A stretch of 64,000 nucleotides of DNA from Listeria monocytogenes (GCF_013282665.1 NZ_CP054041.1:124001-188000), one strand, 5' to 3'. Shown: positions 1 through 17,938, numbered from the stretch's first letter. Notes: generated from the letters alone by a model not told the origin. A program made the numbers and translations.

Positions 1-476
<476 letters not shown>

Positions 477-500
477 TTATTTACACGTCCTTTTTGAGGA

Positions 501-2030
501 TTAATGTTTGAAGTGTCGTACATGAGTTAGAACCATGGAAATACCATATTTGTCTGCCATCGCAATTGATTCCTTGTCTTTGATGGATCCACCAGGCTGA
601 ATAATCGCTGTAATACCCGCTTTCGCCGCAGCTTCGACTGTATCATCCATTGGGAAAAAGGCATCTGAGGCAAGTACTGCTCCTTTTGCTTTCTCGCCAG
701 CTTGCTCTAGTGCAATTAAAGCGGAACCGATTCGATTCATTTGTCCGGCACCAATTCCAAGTGTTTGTTTATCAGATCCTACTACTATCGCATTGGATTT
801 TACATGTTTCACAATTTTCCACTGAGCAATTAATGCTTTCATTTCCGCTTCTGTAGGTTGTTTTTCCGTTACTACTTCATAACTCGCTGTATCTTCTATA
901 ACAGAATCACTCGCTTGAATAAGAAGTCCACCATTTACAGATGTTTTCTCGAAGCCTTTTATGGAAGCGGCAAACGGAACAGTTAACAAGCGAATATTTT
1001 TCTTTTTCGCTAAAATGGCAAACGCTTCTTCAGAGAAACTTGGTGCAATAATGATTTCTAAGAAAATTTTGCTCATATGTTCAGCTGTTTTCGCATCCAC
1101 TTCTTTATTTAAGGCAACAATCCCGCCAAAAATAGACGTTTCATCCGCTTCATAAGCTTTCAAATAAGCTTCTTCAATATTTTCGCCAACACCAACGCCA
1201 CATGGATTCATATGTTTTACTGCAACTGCGACTGGTTCTGTAAATTCACTCGCAATTTTAAGTGCTGCATCTGCATCGCGAATATTGTTATAAGATAACT
1301 CCTTACCGTGCAACTGTTTTGCGGAACTAATGGCGTTTTCTATCGTGCTAGGTTCTGTATAAAAAGCGGCATCTTGGTGAGGATTTTCACCATAACGCAA
1401 AACTTGTTTTCGATTATAAGTAAACGTCACTTTTTCTGGGAAAGTTTCTCCAGTGATGTTCGTTAAGTATTCTGCAATTAAAGCATCATAAGCGGCTGTG
1501 TGCCGAAAAACTTTTGCAGCTAGACGTTGGCGCGTTTCAAAAGTAGTTGCACCGTGTTCTTGTAGTTCTGTAAGTACCGTATCATAATCCGCTGTATCCA
1601 CTACTACCGTAACTGCTGCATAATTTTTCGCAGCAGATCGTAACATCGAAGGTCCACCAATATCAATATTTTCAATCGCTTCTTCTAAAGTAACACCAGC
1701 TTTTTGAATCGTTTCTTGGAAAGGATATAAATTTACAATGACTAAATCAATTGGCTTGATATCATGTGCGGCAATAGCTTCCATATGTTCGGCTGTATCG
1801 CGTCTTGCCAGTAACCCACCATGAATTGCTGGATGAAGTGTTTTCACGCGGCCATCAAGCATTTCTGGAAATTCAGTTACTTCTTCGATTCCTGTTACCG
1901 GTACGCCAGCTTGTTCGAATGCCGCTTTTGTTCCACCAGTCGAAATAATTTCTACTCCAAGTTCTACTAATTTTTCTGCAAATGGCACGATGCCGTTTTT
2001 ATCTGACACACTAATAAGCGCTCTTTTCAT
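501..2030 (-). CDS. purH: Bifunctional AICAR transformylase / IMP cyclohydrolase
   Basis: Catalyses the last two steps of IMP synthesis: formylation of AICAR with 10-formyl-THF, then cyclisation to IMP. The 509-residue length is normal for the family. The N-terminal part (about 1-190) is the MGS-like cyclohydrolase domain with [11 protein letters not shown] and DGRVKTLHP; the remainder is the transformylase domain, with KHMNPCGVG (Lys-His pair of the active site) and the terminal motif LTHVRHFKH. It lies 5 bases after purN in the pur operon, so translation is probably coupled. Confidence 0.97.
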   Translation of the reverse strand: MKRALISVSDKNGIVPFAEKLVELGVEIISTGGTKAAFEQAGVPVTGIEEVTEFPEMLDGRVKTLHPAIHGGLLARRDTAEHMEAIAAHDIKPIDLVIVNLYPFQETIQKAGVTLEEAIENIDIGGPSMLRSAAKNYAAVTVVVDTADYDTVLTELQEHGATTFETRQRLAAKVFRHTAAYDALIAEYLTNITGETFPEKVTFTYNRKQVLRYGENPHQDAAFYTEPSTIENAISSAKQLHGKELSYNNIRDADAALKIASEFTEPVAVAVKHMNPCGVGVGENIEEAYLKAYEADETSIFGGIVALNKEVDAKTAEHMSKIFLEIIIAPSFSEEAFAILAKKKNIRLLTVPFAASIKGFEKTSVNGGLLIQASDSVIEDTASYEVVTEKQPTEAEMKALIAQWKIVKHVKSNAIVVGSDKQTLGIGAGQMNRIGSALIALEQAGEKAKGAVLASDAFFPMDDTVEAAAKAGITAIIQPGGSIKDKESIAMADKYGISMVLTHVRHFKH

Positions 2031-2035
2031 GATAA

Positions 2036-3663
<1,628 letters not shown>

Positions 3664-3666
3664 TCA

Positions 3667-5094
3667 TTATTTTTCTGCTTCTAAGCTCGCTAAATATTCC
3701 GCTTCATAATCATATAAAGGGGTTGGGTAATCGCCGTTAAAATAAGCCATACAAAGTCCCCCGTAAGGTTCGTTCGGATAAGGTCTGCCAATGGAATCTA
3801 CTAAACCTTCTTCACTCAAATACTCTAAAGAATCAGCCCCAATAATCCGACAAATTTCATCAACAGAATAATTAGAAGCGATTAATTCATTTCGCGTTTG
3901 GATATCAATTCCATAAAAACAAGGATAAGCAAGTGGTGGAGAAGCAATTCTCACGTGAACTTCCGCTGCACCCGCTTCCCGTAAAAGTTGTACGATTCGT
4001 TTACTCGTCGTCCCGCGAACAATCGAATCATCAATCATGACGACGCGCTTCCCTTCCACAACCCCACGCACGGCAGAAAGCTTCATTCTAACACCTTGCT
4101 CCCTGAGTTCTTGTGATGGCTGGATGAAAGTTCTTGCCACATATCTATTTTTGATGAGACCAAGTTCGTAAGGAAGACCAGCTTCCTCCGCATAACCAAT
4201 CGCCGCAGAAATACTGGAATCTGGTACACCCGTAACCACATCTGCATCAATAAAAGCCTCTTTTGCTAATCTTTTACCTGAACGTTTTCTTGCCGAGTGA
4301 ACATTAATTCCAGCAATATTAGAGTCTGGTCGCGCAAAATAAATGTATTCCATACTACAAATTGAATGCGTCACATTTTCCGTGAATTTTTCAATTCGAA
4401 GTCCGTCATCATTAATAATAATTAGCTCGCCTGGCTCCACATCACGGACAAACTCAGCGCCAACCGTTTCAAAGGCACATGTTTCCGAAGCAACTACGTA
4501 AGAATTACCAATGCGACCTATCGAAAGCGGTCTAAAACCATTCGGATCAAGCGCCGCATACATCGTGTCTTCCGTCAGGAGCATGTATGCAAAGCCACCT
4601 TTCACTTTATTCAAAGCCACTTTTAAATCTTCCACAAAATCACCTGTATGGCTACGTTTAATTAAATGCGCTAACACTTCTGTATCCGAACTCGTTTGAA
4701 AAATAGCGCCTTCTTCTTCTAGTTCACGGCGTAAACTTTTCGCATTAACCAAATTCCCATTATGCGCAAGTGCTAAAGAAGAACTATGAAAGTGAAATAA
4801 AAATGGTTGTACGTTCCCTAAGTTTTTTTGACCAGCTGTCGCGTATCGAACGTGCCCAATGGCTGCCTTACCTTTTAAATCATCTAATTCACCATGTTTA
4901 AACACGTCTGCTAAAAGACCGAGGTTTCGGTGACCTTTTAGTGTTTCTCCGTCTGTTGAAACAATTCCGGCACCTTCTTGACCGCGATGTTGTAAACTAT
5001 GCAACCCATAATAGGTGATTTCCGCTGCATTAGGATGATCCCAAATACCAAAAATACCACATTCTTCGTTAAGTCCTTTTACTTCAGCAAGCAT
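3667..5094 (-). CDS. purF: Amidophosphoribosyltransferase
   Basis: Commits PRPP to purine synthesis by making phosphoribosylamine from glutamine. From ATG 5094 the protein is 475 residues and begins [16 protein letters not shown]: an 11-residue propeptide ahead of the catalytic Cys12, as in the Bacillus enzyme, where the propeptide is removed. The PRPP loop [16 protein letters not shown] is present, and Cys residues in [14 protein letters not shown] and GGLCMAYF fit the Fe-S ligands of the Bacillus type. A longer reading to 5112 is possible, but AAGGGG sits 7 bases before 5094. The start lies inside the end of purL (16-base overlap). Confidence 0.95.
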   Translation of the reverse strand: MLAEVKGLNEECGIFGIWDHPNAAEITYYGLHSLQHRGQEGAGIVSTDGETLKGHRNLGLLADVFKHGELDDLKGKAAIGHVRYATAGQKNLGNVQPFLFHFHSSSLALAHNGNLVNAKSLRRELEEEGAIFQTSSDTEVLAHLIKRSHTGDFVEDLKVALNKVKGGFAYMLLTEDTMYAALDPNGFRPLSIGRIGNSYVVASETCAFETVGAEFVRDVEPGELIIINDDGLRIEKFTENVTHSICSMEYIYFARPDSNIAGINVHSARKRSGKRLAKEAFIDADVVTGVPDSSISAAIGYAEEAGLPYELGLIKNRYVARTFIQPSQELREQGVRMKLSAVRGVVEGKRVVMIDDSIVRGTTSKRIVQLLREAGAAEVHVRIASPPLAYPCFYGIDIQTRNELIASNYSVDEICRIIGADSLEYLSEEGLVDSIGRPYPNEPYGGLCMAYFNGDYPTPLYDYEAEYLASLEAEK

Positions 5095-7298
5095 GGAATA
5101 GCCCCTTCCCAAATGGATCGTAATTCCGTTGTTTTCACTGTAACTAGGTCTTCGTTATGTTTTACACGAATCGTATCATCCTCGGTTACTACACCAAGGC
5201 GGTATACTTTTTCCAGCTCCATTAATTGCGCAAAAGCTGCTTCATTTTCCGGTTTTACTGATACTAAGAAACGTGATTGCGATTCACTGAAAAGCTGATT
5301 TAACGCAAATGGTACTTCCACATCCGCACCAAGACCTGCTTTAAAAGTCGCTTCCGCCAGGGCCACACCAAATCCGCCTTCCGCCAAATCATGACTAGAA
5401 GCAACTAGACCTTCCTGAATCGCCGTTAGAAGCAATTGTTGGTATTTTTTCTCTGTCGCTAAATCTAATTCCGGCGCGCGTCCGCTAATTTTCCCTTGTT
5501 GCAATTTCTGCAATTCCGAACCACTATATTCAGCTTTTGTTTCACCGATTAAGAAAATCACATCGCCACTAGCTTTAAAATCTTGTGTCGTAATATGCGC
5601 CAAATCTTCTACTAAACCAACCATTCCAATAACTGGTGTTGGATAAATACCGGTACCATCTGTTTCATTATAAAGCGATACATTCCCTGAGATAACAGGC
5701 GTATCAAGTTCTAAACAAGCTGCACTAATACCGTCAGCTGCTTTTTCAATTTCCCAAAAAATTTCTGGTTTTTCCGGATTTCCAAAATTCAGTCCATCTG
5801 TAATCGCTAGTGGTTTCCCGCCAGAACAAACGATATTGCGCGCCGCTTCCGCAACCGCTATCGCTCCGCCAACTTCTGGATCAAGATACAAATAGCGCGA
5901 GTTACAATCTGTCGTCATCGCAATTGCCTTCTCTGTTCCACGCACACGAACAATCGCCGCATCTGAACCAGGTACAACAGCTGTATCCGTCCGAACTTGG
6001 TAATCATATTGCTCATAAATATGGCGCTTACTAGCAATCGTTGGCTGAGCAAGCAGTTCCTTCCAAACTCCCACCACGTCATCAATAGCTGGCACAAACG
6101 CTTCCTCTTCTTGGAAAGCTTGATAACGAGCTGGTTCTTTCGAAGGCTTATGATAAACTGGCGCGTCTTCCGCAAGTGCATCAACAGGTACATTCGCAAC
6201 TACTTCACCGTGATGAATAATTTTATACATTTTATCATCCGTTACTTGACCAATCACAACAGCCTCTAAACCATAACGTTCAAATAACGCTTGGATTTCT
6301 TCCACATGCCCTTTTTTCACACATAGAAGCATCCGTTCTTGTGATTCAGAAAGTAACATTTCATATGGCGTCATATTTAGTTCCCGTTGCGGCACATCAT
6401 CCATAATTAATTCTAGCCCAGCGCCCGCTTTTGACGCCATTTCGGAACTCGAACTAACGAGACCAGCAGCCCCCATATCTTGAATTCCCACTAAAATATC
6501 CGAATGATCACGAATCACATCTAAACATGCTTCAAGCAATAATTTCTCCATAAAAGGATCACCAACCTGTACAGCAGATCGTTGTTGTTCGCCTTCTTCA
6601 CTAAACTCTACAGATGCAAAAGTGGCACCATGAATCCCGTCACGACCAGTTTTAGCACCAACATACATCACCGGATTACCGATACCTTTTGCTTGTCCTT
6701 TTTGAATGTCTTTCGCTTCAATTAAACCTACACACATTGCATTTACTAGTGGATTTTTTGTATAACAAGGATCAAATTGGATTTCGCCACCAACCGTTGG
6801 AATCCCAATGGAGTTACCGTATCCTGCGATTCCCGCAACGACTTCACTAACTAAGTATTTCGCATGAGGTGTATCTAATTCGCCGAAACGAAGCGAGTTC
6901 AGCATTGCAATCGGTCTCGCTCCCATCGAAAACACATCACGAATAATTCCACCAACCCCAGTTGCAGCCCCTTGATACGGCTCTACATAGGAGGGATGAT
7001 TATGACTCTCTACTTTAAATGCAACACCTAGACCATCGCCAATATCAACAATCCCAGCACCTTCACCCGGTCCTTGCAAGACTTGTTTTCCTTCTGTAGG
7101 AAATTTTCGAAGTACTGGTTTAGAATTTTTATAACTACAATGTTCGGACCACATAACGGAGAAAAGTCCAGTTTCTGTATAATTAGGCTCGCGTCCAAGA
7201 ATGGAACAAACAAGCTCATATTCACTATCAGTTAAGCCCATTTCTTGATAAATCTTTTGTTCTTTAATTTCTTTTGTCGTTGGCTCCATGTTAGGCAT
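5079..7298 (-). CDS. purL: FGAM synthetase, large subunit
   Basis: Converts FGAR to FGAM with ATP and ammonia delivered by PurQ. At 739 residues this is the small Gram-positive PurL, which needs separate PurQ and PurS partners; both are encoded immediately upstream. Recognisable motifs are [15 protein letters not shown] near the N-terminus, VESHNHPS, the AIRS-like repeats, and SSHDLAEGG in the C-terminal half. It overlaps purQ by 8 bases and purF by 16 bases, the tightest packing in this operon, consistent with coupled translation of complex subunits. Confidence 0.97.
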   Translation of the reverse strand: MPNMEPTTKEIKEQKIYQEMGLTDSEYELVCSILGREPNYTETGLFSVMWSEHCSYKNSKPVLRKFPTEGKQVLQGPGEGAGIVDIGDGLGVAFKVESHNHPSYVEPYQGAATGVGGIIRDVFSMGARPIAMLNSLRFGELDTPHAKYLVSEVVAGIAGYGNSIGIPTVGGEIQFDPCYTKNPLVNAMCVGLIEAKDIQKGQAKGIGNPVMYVGAKTGRDGIHGATFASVEFSEEGEQQRSAVQVGDPFMEKLLLEACLDVIRDHSDILVGIQDMGAAGLVSSSSEMASKAGAGLELIMDDVPQRELNMTPYEMLLSESQERMLLCVKKGHVEEIQALFERYGLEAVVIGQVTDDKMYKIIHHGEVVANVPVDALAEDAPVYHKPSKEPARYQAFQEEEAFVPAIDDVVGVWKELLAQPTIASKRHIYEQYDYQVRTDTAVVPGSDAAIVRVRGTEKAIAMTTDCNSRYLYLDPEVGGAIAVAEAARNIVCSGGKPLAITDGLNFGNPEKPEIFWEIEKAADGISAACLELDTPVISGNVSLYNETDGTGIYPTPVIGMVGLVEDLAHITTQDFKASGDVIFLIGETKAEYSGSELQKLQQGKISGRAPELDLATEKKYQQLLLTAIQEGLVASSHDLAEGGFGVALAEATFKAGLGADVEVPFALNQLFSESQSRFLVSVKPENEAAFAQLMELEKVYRLGVVTEDDTIRVKHNEDLVTVKTTELRSIWEGAIPCLLK

Positions 7299-7974
7299 TT
7301 ACTTGTTCCTCCTTCCAAGCTTTTACAACGGACTCGAAAAGTCTTAAACCATCAGTACCGCCAATAATTTCTTCCACCGCGCGTTCTGGATGTGGCATCA
7401 TTCCAAGCACATTACCGCGCTCATTTACGATACCCGCAATATCCGCACGACTACCATTCGGATTAACGTTCTCATATGTAAACACAATTTGGTTATTATC
7501 TTTTAATTTTAAAAGTGTTTCGTCGTCACAGTAATAATTACCTTCTCCGTGAGCAACGGGAACTTGGATAATTTCGCCTTCTTCATAAAGCTCCGTAAAC
7601 ATCGTACTTGCATTTGCCACACGAAGCGGCACTGTTTTACAAATAAAATGCAAATTATTATTTCTAATTAAAGCACCTGGCAACAATCCAATTTCAGTTA
7701 AAATTTGGAATCCGTTACACACACCAAGCACTGGTTTTCCCATTTCAGCAAAGCGCAAAACTTCTGGCATAATACTTGAAAATTTTGCAATCGCACCAGT
7801 TCGCAAGTAATCTCCGTAAGAAAATCCGCCTGGAAGTAAAACCGCGTCAAAGCCTGCAAGACTTGTTTCCGCATGCCATACATATTCCGCCTCCTCGCCA
7901 AGAGAATCGCGAATCGCATGTAGCATATCAAGATCACAATTTGAACCTGGGAACTGAATGACAGCAAATTTCAT
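7291..7974 (-). CDS. purQ: FGAM synthetase, glutaminase subunit
   Basis: Class I glutamine amidotransferase that supplies ammonia to PurL. The 227-residue protein begins [14 protein letters not shown] and has the nucleophile Cys in GVCNGFQIL and the His-Glu of the triad in [10 protein letters not shown]. Length is normal. The ATG at 7974 follows purS by 3 bases and the end overlaps purL by 8 bases, so purS-purQ-purL form one translational unit. Confidence 0.97.
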   Translation of the reverse strand: MKFAVIQFPGSNCDLDMLHAIRDSLGEEAEYVWHAETSLAGFDAVLLPGGFSYGDYLRTGAIAKFSSIMPEVLRFAEMGKPVLGVCNGFQILTEIGLLPGALIRNNNLHFICKTVPLRVANASTMFTELYEEGEIIQVPVAHGEGNYYCDDETLLKLKDNNQIVFTYENVNPNGSRADIAGIVNERGNVLGMMPHPERAVEEIIGGTDGLRLFESVVKAWKEEQVNA

Positions 7975-7977
7975 CGT

Positions 7978-8223
7978 TTACGCCTCCTCAATTTCATATC
8001 GGTAATCTTCCATCACCGGATTGGTTAACAGTTTGTCGCACATTTCATTTAATACTTCATGAATATCTCGATCTGATTTCGCAACTTTTAGTTCCATAAA
8101 TTTACCAATACGAACATCCTCTACTTCCTCGTAACCCATGCTTTTTGCTGCGTCTTTCACTGCAACCCCTTGTGGATCTAATACGCTTTTCTTTAAAGTG
8201 ACATAAACTTTGACATTATACAT
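7978..8223 (-). CDS. purS: FGAM synthetase, PurS subunit
   Basis: Small 81-residue structural subunit (MYNVKVYVTLKKSVLDPQG) that bridges PurQ and PurL in the Gram-positive FGAM synthetase complex. It contains no catalytic residues; identification rests on sequence recognition, size and its position directly before purQ. It starts 11 bases after purC, with GGAGG just upstream of the ATG at 8223. Confidence 0.96.
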   Translation of the reverse strand: MYNVKVYVTLKKSVLDPQGVAVKDAAKSMGYEEVEDVRIGKFMELKVAKSDRDIHEVLNEMCDKLLTNPVMEDYRYEIEEA

Positions 8224-8234
8224 TTTGTGGCCTC

Positions 8235-8948
8235 CTAGTTTTGAACTTGCTTTAATCTATTCAATACTTCTGTATACACATCTGTTAAATTGCCAATATT
8301 CCGACGAAAGACATCCTTATCGAGCTTTTGGTTTGTTTCCTTGTCCCAAAGTCTGCATGTATCAGGCGAAATCTCATCTGCTAGTAAAATATTTCCAGCC
8401 GCATCCCGACCAAATTCTAACTTAAAATCAATTAGCGTAATATTCATTTCATTGAATAATTCTTGTAGCACCTTATTAATCGAACGAGCAGCATGGCGAA
8501 TCGCGTCCATTTCATTCGTTGTTGCAATATCTAAATAAAGCACATGATTGTCATTAATAAACGGGTCATCTAACGCATCCTCTTTAAAATAAAATTCCAC
8601 TATCGCATTTGGAATTGGCTCGCCTTCTTCTTTCCCAAGCCGCTTCGCAAGACTTCCAGCCATCACATTACGAACAACCACTTCAAGTGGAATAATTGAT
8701 ACCTCTTTCACCAATTGTTCCGTTTCGGAAATCGCCCGGATAAAATGGCTCTTTATGCCTGCTTCTGTTAAATGAGAAAAAATAAGGGAGGTAATTTGAT
8801 TATTAAGCTCGCCTTTACCAACAAAAGCTTCTTTTCGCGCTCCGTTTAATGCCGTTGCCTCATCTTTATAAGCAACACGCAAGACTCCAACTTCTTCTGT
8901 TTTAAAAAGCCGTTTTGCCTTTCCTTCATAAACCAGTTCATTAGTCAC
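8235..8948 (-). CDS. purC: SAICAR synthetase
   Basis: Joins CAIR and aspartate with ATP to give SAICAR. The 237-residue protein begins MTNELVYEGKAKRLF, the family's N-terminal phosphate-binding signature, and has the substrate motif ISPDTCRLWD. It is the first gene after the 79-base gap that follows purB; that gap contains a perfect 12-bp stem-loop. The ribosome-binding site AAGGAG lies a few bases upstream of ATG 8948. Confidence 0.97.
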   Translation of the reverse strand: MTNELVYEGKAKRLFKTEEVGVLRVAYKDEATALNGARKEAFVGKGELNNQITSLIFSHLTEAGIKSHFIRAISETEQLVKEVSIIPLEVVVRNVMAGSLAKRLGKEEGEPIPNAIVEFYFKEDALDDPFINDNHVLYLDIATTNEMDAIRHAARSINKVLQELFNEMNITLIDFKLEFGRDAAGNILLADEISPDTCRLWDKETNQKLDKDVFRRNIGNLTDVYTEVLNRLKQVQN

Positions 8949-8974
8949 AATAATTTATCTCCTTATAAATTACT

Positions 8975-9008
8975 TAACCTCTTTGAAAAAAATATATCAA
9001 AGAGGTTA
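8975..9008 (-). promoter_or_regulatory. Intercistronic stem-loop between purB and purC
   Basis: TAACCTCTTTGA at 8975-8986 is perfectly complementary to TCAAAGAGGTTA at 8997-9008, giving a 12-bp stem with a 10-base loop in the pur mRNA. On the coding strand the sequence after the stem is not a U-tract, so it is not a normal intrinsic terminator. It more likely stabilises or marks a processing point in the mRNA, separating purEKB from purCSQLFMNHD. Structure is seen; role is inferred. Confidence 0.7.
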
Positions 9009-9027
9009 GGTTGTATTCTGCCCGTAA

Positions 9028-10320
9028 TTATAATCCTAAACGATCAAAAATTAAGTCGACATTCTTCAGGTGATAGTTGTAATCAAAACAATCTGCAATT
9101 TCTTCCGCAGATAGGTTTTCAGTAATTGTTGCATCTTGTTCTACTAATTCACGGAAGGGTACTTGTTTTTCCCAAGCTTCCATTGCTCTTGGTTGCACGA
9201 CATCATACGCCGCCTCACGAGCTAAACCTTTATCAATAAGCGCAAGTAATACACGCTGTGAATATATAAGTCCTAGTGTTCTGTCCATATTACGTTTCAT
9301 ATTTTCTGGGAACACCGTCAAGTTCTTCACAATATTACCAAAACGATTCAAAATATAATCAAGTAAAATAGTGGAATCGGGCAGAATAATCCGTTCTGCT
9401 GAGCTATGAGAAATATCTCGTTCATGCCAAAGTGGCACATTTTCATAAGCAGTAACCATATGACCGCGAATAACGCGTGCTAAGCCAGTAACATTTTCAG
9501 AACCAATTGGATTACGTTTATGTGGCATTGCAGATGAACCTTTTTGCCCTTTTGCAAAGAATTCTTCTACTTCACGCACTTCACTTTTTTGCAGTGCACG
9601 TACTTCTACCGCAAATTTTTCTACAGAAGTTGCAATTAAAGCTAGCGTTGCCAAGTATTCTGCATGGCGATCACGTTGCAACGTTTGTGTAGAAATTGGT
9701 GCAGGAGTAGTTCCTAATTTTTCACATACGTAAGCTTCCACAAAAGGATCAATATTCGCATACGTCCCAACTGCACCAGAAATTTTTCCAAATTCAACGC
9801 CGTCAGCAGCAAAGTTAAAACGTTCCAAATTACGTTTCATTTCCTCGTACCATAAAGCAAGTTTTAGACCAAAAGTAGTTGGCTCCGCATGAACACCATG
9901 TGTACGTCCCATTGTTACGGTATATTTATGTTCTTTCGCTTTCTCGCCGATAATCGCAATGAAATTTTCCAAGTCTTTGCGCAAAATCTCATTCGCTTGT
10001 TTTAGCAGATAAGAATTCGCTGTATCCACTACGTCTGTTGAAGTTAAGCCATAATGAACCCATTTACGTTCCGCGCCAAGCGATTCCGAAACCGAACGTG
10101 TAAATGCTACTACATCATGTCTAGTTTCTAGTTCAATCTCATGAATACGATCCACATCAAACTTCGCATTAGCGCGAATCTTCGCAATGTCTTCTTTCGG
10201 AATGTCGCCAAGCTCTGCCCAAGCTTCACAAGCTAAAATCTCTACTTCCAGCCAAGCTTGGTAACGGTTTTGTTCTGTCCAAATATCGCCCATTTCTTTA
10301 CGAGTATAACGTTCTAACAT
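9028..10320 (-). CDS. purB: Adenylosuccinate lyase
   Basis: Cleaves fumarate from SAICAR and from adenylosuccinate, so it serves both IMP and AMP synthesis. The 430-residue protein has the fumarase/aspartase superfamily signature [16 protein letters not shown], carrying the catalytic flexible-loop Ser, and the His motif in [13 protein letters not shown]. Length is normal. It is the third gene of the operon, 18 bases after purK. Confidence 0.97.
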   Translation of the reverse strand: MLERYTRKEMGDIWTEQNRYQAWLEVEILACEAWAELGDIPKEDIAKIRANAKFDVDRIHEIELETRHDVVAFTRSVSESLGAERKWVHYGLTSTDVVDTANSYLLKQANEILRKDLENFIAIIGEKAKEHKYTVTMGRTHGVHAEPTTFGLKLALWYEEMKRNLERFNFAADGVEFGKISGAVGTYANIDPFVEAYVCEKLGTTPAPISTQTLQRDRHAEYLATLALIATSVEKFAVEVRALQKSEVREVEEFFAKGQKGSSAMPHKRNPIGSENVTGLARVIRGHMVTAYENVPLWHERDISHSSAERIILPDSTILLDYILNRFGNIVKNLTVFPENMKRNMDRTLGLIYSQRVLLALIDKGLAREAAYDVVQPRAMEAWEKQVPFRELVEQDATITENLSAEEIADCFDYNYHLKNVDLIFDRLGL

Positions 10321-10338
10321 CCTTTTTAATTCCTCCAG

Positions 10339-11472
10339 TTACTTCCAAATTTGCGTTTCTTCTAAATCTTGTAAAACCGCTTTTGGTTCATCAGTCAGCA
10401 CGGTGATATGTCCCATTTTGCGATTAATTTTCGCTTCTTTTTTGCCATAATAATGTACAAACCAATGAGGATAATTCACCATTTGTTTATTCACAGCATC
10501 GACATGTTGTCCTAAAATATTAATCATTAAAGCTGGTTTTAAAAGTTCTGGTTTCACGAGTGGCAATCCAACAATTGCTCGAATATGCTGTGTGAACTGA
10601 GAAATGGAACAAGCTTCAATCGTAAAATGCCCAGAGTTATGCGGTCTAGGAGCAAGTTCATTCACATAAATCGCCCCTGAACCAGTCACAAACATTTCTA
10701 CTGCCAAAACACCACATAATTGAAGTACATCCGCTAATTTTCTAGCTATTTCTTCCGCTTCCTCATGCACGTCATCTGCCACATTTGCTGGAGCCGTAGT
10801 TGTATGCAAAATATTATTTACATGCAGGTTTTCTGCAACAGGGAACGTCTCTATTTGTCCATCTAAATTACGAGCAACAACGACAGAAATCTCTTTTTCA
10901 AAAGGAATCCAAGCTTCTAGTACACAAGAGCCGTATCTCAACAATCTCGCCGCTGTTTCAATATCCCTCTCATCATGAAGAACTACTTGGCCTTTCCCAT
11001 CGTAACCACCCTGTGCTGTTTTTAAAACAGCAGGATAGCCAATACTCTTAATTTCGCTTTCAATTTCATCTTGTTCAACAATAACTGCGTATGGCGCAAT
11101 ATTAATATTAGCTGATTCCAAATAGGCTTTTTCTAAAATTCTATCTTGCGTAATCGAAAGCAATTCCGATCCTTGTGGAACTGATACTAAGTTCTGCGTC
11201 ATTTTTAAAGCATCATAGTCAATATTTTCAAACTCATACGTAACTACATCTGCTTTTTCGGAAAGTTCGCGTAACGCTACTTTATCATCATAATCCGCGA
11301 TAATTTGCTCATCGCTTACTTGAGCTGCTGGACAATCGGCAGTAGGATCAAGAACAATAATCCGATACCCCATCGCTTTCGCTGCAAGAGCAAGCATTCG
11401 CCCAAGTTGTCCACCACCAATGATACCAATAGTACTATTTGTCAGTAAAAATTTTTTATCCAAGAGAATCAC
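10339..11472 (-). CDS. purK: N5-carboxyaminoimidazole ribonucleotide synthetase
   Basis: ATP-grasp enzyme that carboxylates AIR to N5-CAIR for PurE. It has the N-terminal [16 protein letters not shown] motif, central ATP-grasp residues in [12 protein letters not shown] and the metal-binding segment [12 protein letters not shown]. The frame opens with GTG at 11472, which overlaps the end of purE by 17 bases and has a weak AGAAAG ribosome-binding site; the exact start is uncertain by a few codons (a TTG follows at 11463). Confidence 0.94.
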   Translation of the reverse strand: MILLDKKFLLTNSTIGIIGGGQLGRMLALAAKAMGYRIIVLDPTADCPAAQVSDEQIIADYDDKVALRELSEKADVVTYEFENIDYDALKMTQNLVSVPQGSELLSITQDRILEKAYLESANINIAPYAVIVEQDEIESEIKSIGYPAVLKTAQGGYDGKGQVVLHDERDIETAARLLRYGSCVLEAWIPFEKEISVVVARNLDGQIETFPVAENLHVNNILHTTTAPANVADDVHEEAEEIARKLADVLQLCGVLAVEMFVTGSGAIYVNELAPRPHNSGHFTIEACSISQFTQHIRAIVGLPLVKPELLKPALMINILGQHVDAVNKQMVNYPHWFVHYYGKKEAKINRKMGHITVLTDEPKAVLQDLEETQIWK

Positions 11473-11944
11473 TACTTTCTAGAACTGTTTCTTCTAGTGT
11501 AGCACGTCTTTTTTGTAATCTGTTAGTAATTGCATCGTCTGTTATAGATAAAATTTGTGCAGCTAGAAGTCCAGCATTGACCGCGCCGCTTTCTCCAATA
11601 GCTACTGTTGCTACCGGAACACCTCCAGGCATCTGTACAATAGAGAGTAACGAGTCCATTCCATTCAATGCTTTTGATTTAATTGGAACACCGATAACTG
11701 GTAAAGTCGTCTTTGCTGCAACCATACCCGGCAAATGCGCCGCACCACCAGCACCGGCAATAATAATTTTCAAACCACGTTCCCGCGCTTGTTCTGCATA
11801 TTGAAACATTAAATCTGGTGTACGATGAGCTGAAATCACTTTTTTCTCATAAGCTATTTCTAATTCATCCAATACATCACATGCTTTTTTCATTGTATCC
11901 CAATCTGAGGTACTCCCCATAATGACACCAATTACAGCAGGCAT
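11456..11944 (-). CDS. purE: N5-CAIR mutase, catalytic subunit
   Basis: Rearranges N5-CAIR to CAIR. The 162-residue protein begins [21 protein letters not shown] and has the His of [10 protein letters not shown], both hallmarks of class I PurE; the need for PurK next door agrees. It is the first gene of the pur operon, with AAGGAG 11 bases before ATG 11944 and a leader of only about 35 bases from the predicted promoter. Confidence 0.97.
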   Translation of the reverse strand: MPAVIGVIMGSTSDWDTMKKACDVLDELEIAYEKKVISAHRTPDLMFQYAEQARERGLKIIIAGAGGAAHLPGMVAAKTTLPVIGVPIKSKALNGMDSLLSIVQMPGGVPVATVAIGESGAVNAGLLAAQILSITDDAITNRLQKRRATLEETVLESSDSLG

Positions 11945-11984
11945 TACGTGATCAACTCCTTAATAATCTCTTTTCAACTCCTTC

Positions 11985-12013
11985 ATTCTAACAATAGGCA
12001 CGATAAATGTCAA
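11985..12013 (-). promoter_or_regulatory. pur operon promoter
   Basis: Read on the minus strand: TTGACA (12013-12008), 17 bases, TAGAAT (11990-11985). This is a near-consensus vegetative promoter pointing at purE, with the expected start near 11978. Two PurBoxes lie directly upstream. Confidence 0.85.
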
Positions 12014-12016
12014 CGA

Positions 12017-12060
12017 AAAATCGAACATTTAATTGTTACATTTTATTAACGTTCGTGTTT
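12017..12060 (-). promoter_or_regulatory. Two facing PurBoxes (PurR operator)
   Basis: CGAAC cores flanked by A/T lie at 12022-12026 (plus strand) and 12055-12051 (minus strand), facing each other, with about 18 bases between the box edges. This matches the Bacillus PurR arrangement of two inverted PurBoxes (consensus AWWWCCGAACWWT). Both boxes are upstream of the -35 element. PurR with PRPP as inducer is known from B. subtilis; its action here is inferred. Confidence 0.75.
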
Positions 12061-12112
12061 AGAGTCTATTTATTCTTTTTCCTTGCATTATGTACCCATT
12101 TTCACTAGATAA

Positions 12113-12147
12113 ATAAAAAAAGAAGCTACCATCATAGGTAAGCTTCT
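12113..12147 (-). terminator. Terminator of the DUF2179-type gene
   Basis: On the minus strand AGAAGCTTACC, a 6-base loop, then GGTAGCTTCT and a run of seven T. The stem has one bulged base. It lies 3 bases after the stop codon at 12150. Confidence 0.8.
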
Positions 12148-12149
12148 CT

Positions 12150-12674
12150 TCATTTCCGAACTTGTTTGACCCAAAATCCACCGTGAATTTGTTTTGGTTC
12201 AGAGGAAACAATAAATGCACCACTATCAATTTCGATAATATGCTTATATAATTTCCGCTCATTCTTCCTCTGTGTCAAAATTTCAAGCATCATTCGTTCG
12301 CCATCGCGACCACTCGCAAGCCAACTAGTAACACCATACCCTAAATCGCGAATTTGGTTTGGTAAGTCTAGATTATATTCTTTTGTAATAACATTCACTG
12401 TAATATACCCTAAAGCAATGCGTTCTTCAATTTTCATACCAACAATAATTCCCACACCAAATCCAATAGCATACGCTAAAACATTGGCAATGTTATTTAA
12501 GTTATCTAAAACTAAACTAAGAGCAACGACATAAATAATCATTTCAAACACACTCGAAAGCGCAGCTAAATAACGATATCCTTTCATTGTCAAAAGTAAC
12601 CTCACCGTATAAATCGTTACATACAAAATATTTACAACAAAAATAGTTGCTACTATAAATACGCCATTATCCAC
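12150..12674 (-). CDS. Membrane protein of the UPF0316 / DUF2179 type
   Basis: A 174-residue protein with three hydrophobic N-terminal segments (about 5-27, 33-57 and 62-82) followed by a soluble C-terminal part (about 95-174) resembling the DUF2179 domain, whose role is unknown. The start is a GTG at 12674 with GGAGGGG about 9 bases upstream. It is a single-gene unit between the rRNA operon and the pur operon, with its own terminator. I recall it as lmo1776 in EGD-e; no function is established. Confidence 0.85.
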   Translation of the reverse strand: MDNGVFIVATIFVVNILYVTIYTVRLLLTMKGYRYLAALSSVFEMIIYVVALSLVLDNLNNIANVLAYAIGFGVGIIVGMKIEERIALGYITVNVITKEYNLDLPNQIRDLGYGVTSWLASGRDGERMMLEILTQRKNERKLYKHIIEIDSGAFIVSSEPKQIHGGFWVKQVRK

Positions 12675-12765
12675 TAAAATAACCCCTCCACCTAAAAACT
12701 ACTTTCCAATGAGTCTTTTACTAATATAACATCCAATAAGATAGCTGACAAAAGAAACACTTCAA

Positions 12766-12793
12766 CAAAAAAAGCCCTAAATAATTAGGACTT
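12766..12793 (-). terminator. rRNA operon terminator
   Basis: Minus strand AGTCCTAA, loop TTAT, TTAGGGCT, then six T. One G-U pair lies in the 8-bp stem. It sits about 10 bases after the 5S rRNA. Confidence 0.85.
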
Positions 12794-12803
12794 TTTCAAA
12801 TTG

Positions 12804-12919
12804 CCCGGCAGCGACCTACTCTCGCAGGGGGAAGCCCCCAACTACCATTGGCGCAGAGAAGCTTAACTACCGTGTTCGGGATGGGAACGGGTGTGACCTT
12901 CTCGCCATAACTACCAGAC
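12804..12919 (-). rRNA. rrf: 5S ribosomal RNA
   Basis: Minus-strand sequence starting GTCTGGTAGTTATGGCGAG and ending GGTCGCTGCCGGGC, about 116 bases, the typical Firmicute 5S rRNA. It is the last gene of the 16S-23S-5S operon, 78 bases after the 23S. No tRNA cluster follows; a terminator comes next. Confidence 0.95.
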
Positions 12920-12944
12920 AATATTGAGTTGTTGAAAGATTGCT

Positions 12945-12957
12945 CTCTCAAAACTAG
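12945..12957 (-). other. 3' arm of the 23S rRNA processing stem
   Basis: Minus-strand CTAGTTTTGAGAG can pair with CTTTGAAAACTAG at 16079-16091, on the other side of the 23S gene, with a few mismatches. Such stems flank 23S precursors and are RNase III or Mini-III substrates in Bacillus. Pairing is seen; processing is inferred. Confidence 0.6.
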
Positions 12958-12997
12958 AGAAGAAAGTGTTCAGTTAGGTAACTTCGTTTCATTTTTT

Positions 12998-17723
<4,726 letters not shown>

Positions 17724-17891
17724 ATATAAATTGAATTTGAATACTTATTCAACACCGTGAATAAGATTCCTTGCGTCAAATTGACTTCGCTAGCAATTAA
17801 ATTACTAGTTTGTTTTGTTGAAAACAGCTTTCTGTTTTCTGCCCTGCGATTACCAGTGAGACTTTACGTCTCATTGCTTTTCGTCTTCTTT

Positions 17892-17910
17892 TTTGTTCAG
17901 TTTTCAAAGG
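17892..17910 (-). other. 5' arm of the 16S rRNA processing stem
   Basis: CCTTTGAAAACTGAACAAA on the minus strand, in the rrn leader, complementary to 16116-16134 on the far side of the 16S gene. The same stretch resembles the boxA-like element of Firmicute rrn leaders. Confidence 0.65.
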
Positions 17911-17938
17911 TCAGTTGCTTTGTTAACGCAACTTTTAA

